The notes beneath the pieces were generated by a model. It ran no database searches. It was not told the DNA's origin and worked only from the letters and a program-made list of their open reading frames with translations. Position numbers and translations under genes: made by a program. From Acidobacteriaceae bacterium (GTDB lineage: Bacteria; Acidobacteriota; Terriglobia; Terriglobales; Acidobacteriaceae): DNA of 64,000 bases. Positions 63,558 to 64,000 of this stretch are shown piece after piece (within the stretch, counting starts at the first letter, position 1; each line of letters starts with the position of its first letter). Location: positions 682,001-746,000 of the forward strand of contig DASZBM010000010.1 of assembly GCA_035944135.1 (NCBI GenBank), written 5' to 3'.

Positions 63558-64000
63558 GTGAAGCGCTCCGGAACCGCCGACCTTCCGCTGCATAACGGCC
63601 GCGTTCCGCCCTGGCTTGCGGAGCGGATGACCGCCCTGGGCGCCGCGATCACAGAGCACATCGTCCTCAGCTATGGACCGTCGGAGTTCCTGACGCGCCT
63701 CAGCGACCCGTTCTGGTTCCAGGCGCTCGGTTGCGTGATGGGCATGGACTGGCATTCGTCCGGCATCACCACCTCCGTAATGGGCGCGCTCAAACGCGGC
63801 CTGAACCCGCGCGTTGCGGATCTTGGATTCACCATCTGCGGCGGCCGTGGACGCCACTCGAAACGCACGCCGGAGGAACTGCGTGCAGTCTCGTCCCGCA
63901 ATGGGCTCGATGGCGAAGTCCTCGCGCGCACCAGCCGCCTTACCGCTCGGATTGACAATAACGCGATCGCCGACGGATTTCAGCTTTATCTGCATGCCTT
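63558..64000 (+). CDS. DUF763 protein, N-terminal part (runs off window)
   Basis: The frame is open from a GTG at 63558 to the window end (about 147 residues). It reads KRSGTADLPLHNGRVPPWLA, ALGCVMGMDWHSSGITT and FTICGGRGRHSKRTPEEL, the conserved start of the DUF763 family, a group of uncharacterised proteins of about 370-420 residues found in bacteria and archaea. GGGAGGAAG lies upstream of the GTG at suitable spacing and the family begins at this point; an in-frame ATG at 63540 would overlap the ribosome site. Function is unknown. Confidence 0.85.
   Translation, partial: MKRSGTADLPLHNGRVPPWLAERMTALGAAITEHIVLSYGPSEFLTRLSDPFWFQALGCVMGMDWHSSGITTSVMGALKRGLNPRVADLGFTICGGRGRHSKRTPEELRAVSSRNGLDGEVLARTSRLTARIDNNAIADGFQLYLHA

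Overview
The window looks like chromosomal DNA from a soil member of the Acidobacteriota, probably Terriglobia/Acidobacteriaceae-like. This is inferred from the GC-rich sequence, the plant-polysaccharide hydrolases with Sec signals, the carboxypeptidase-regulatory-domain (Oar-type) TonB receptor next to a winged-helix membrane regulator, the cytochrome b-c fusion and the decaheme/MtrB pair. I saw no phage, insertion sequence or CRISPR array. There are two tRNA genes, Pro(GGG) and Phe(GAA).

Layout. 1-1.4 kb: the 5' part of an FkbH-like HAD gene, a decayed stretch and a VOC protein. 1.8-4.6 kb: tRNA-Pro, an iron-trafficking YggX protein and NAD-dependent DNA ligase. 4.8-13.4 kb (minus): a five-gene glucuronoxylan operon (SDR, ROK repressor, GH3 xylosidase, GH67 alpha-glucuronidase, ManD mannonate dehydratase) that can take decorated xylo-oligosaccharides to xylose and, through glucuronate, to KDG. 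13.7-16.7 kb: an unusual HemD-GAF-ANTAR fusion and a secreted beta-propeller. 16.8-26.3 kb: an MMPL exporter, a secreted unknown, an acyl-AMP ligase/ACP/thioester-reductase megaprotein, a fatty acid desaturase and a cytochrome P450, which together look like a small lipid biosynthesis locus. 26.4-35.4 kb: an HGSNAT-like acyltransferase, then a transmembrane winged-helix regulator, an Oar-type TonB receptor, a secreted alpha-helical protein and a GH105 hydrolase; the regulator and receptor genes share an array of TTCACSGTGAA motifs upstream.

35.5-51.6 kb is the most novel part. Ten minus-strand genes, mostly overlapping or a few bases apart, encode two Pro/Ser/Thr-rich proteins that share a Cys-motif plus helical tail, a polypeptide-GalNAc-transferase-like enzyme, an O-fucosyltransferase-like and a GT10 fucosyltransferase-like enzyme, two 2OG-Fe(II) (prolyl-hydroxylase-type) oxygenases, two very large unrecognised proteins and a small membrane protein. 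A divergent two-domain glycosyltransferase sits beside them. I infer a dedicated system that hydroxylates and O-glycosylates mucin- or extensin-like proteins.

51.8-57.4 kb (minus): an electron-transfer operon with a decaheme cytochrome, an MtrB/PioB-type porin, a monoheme cytochrome, a Rieske protein and a cytochrome b-c fusion, preceded by a perfect CRP-type site at class II spacing from a -10 element. 57.8-64 kb: a tandem universal stress protein, tRNA-Phe, a secreted adenosine-deaminase-like protein, a small membrane protein, glycogen phosphorylase and the start of a DUF763 gene.
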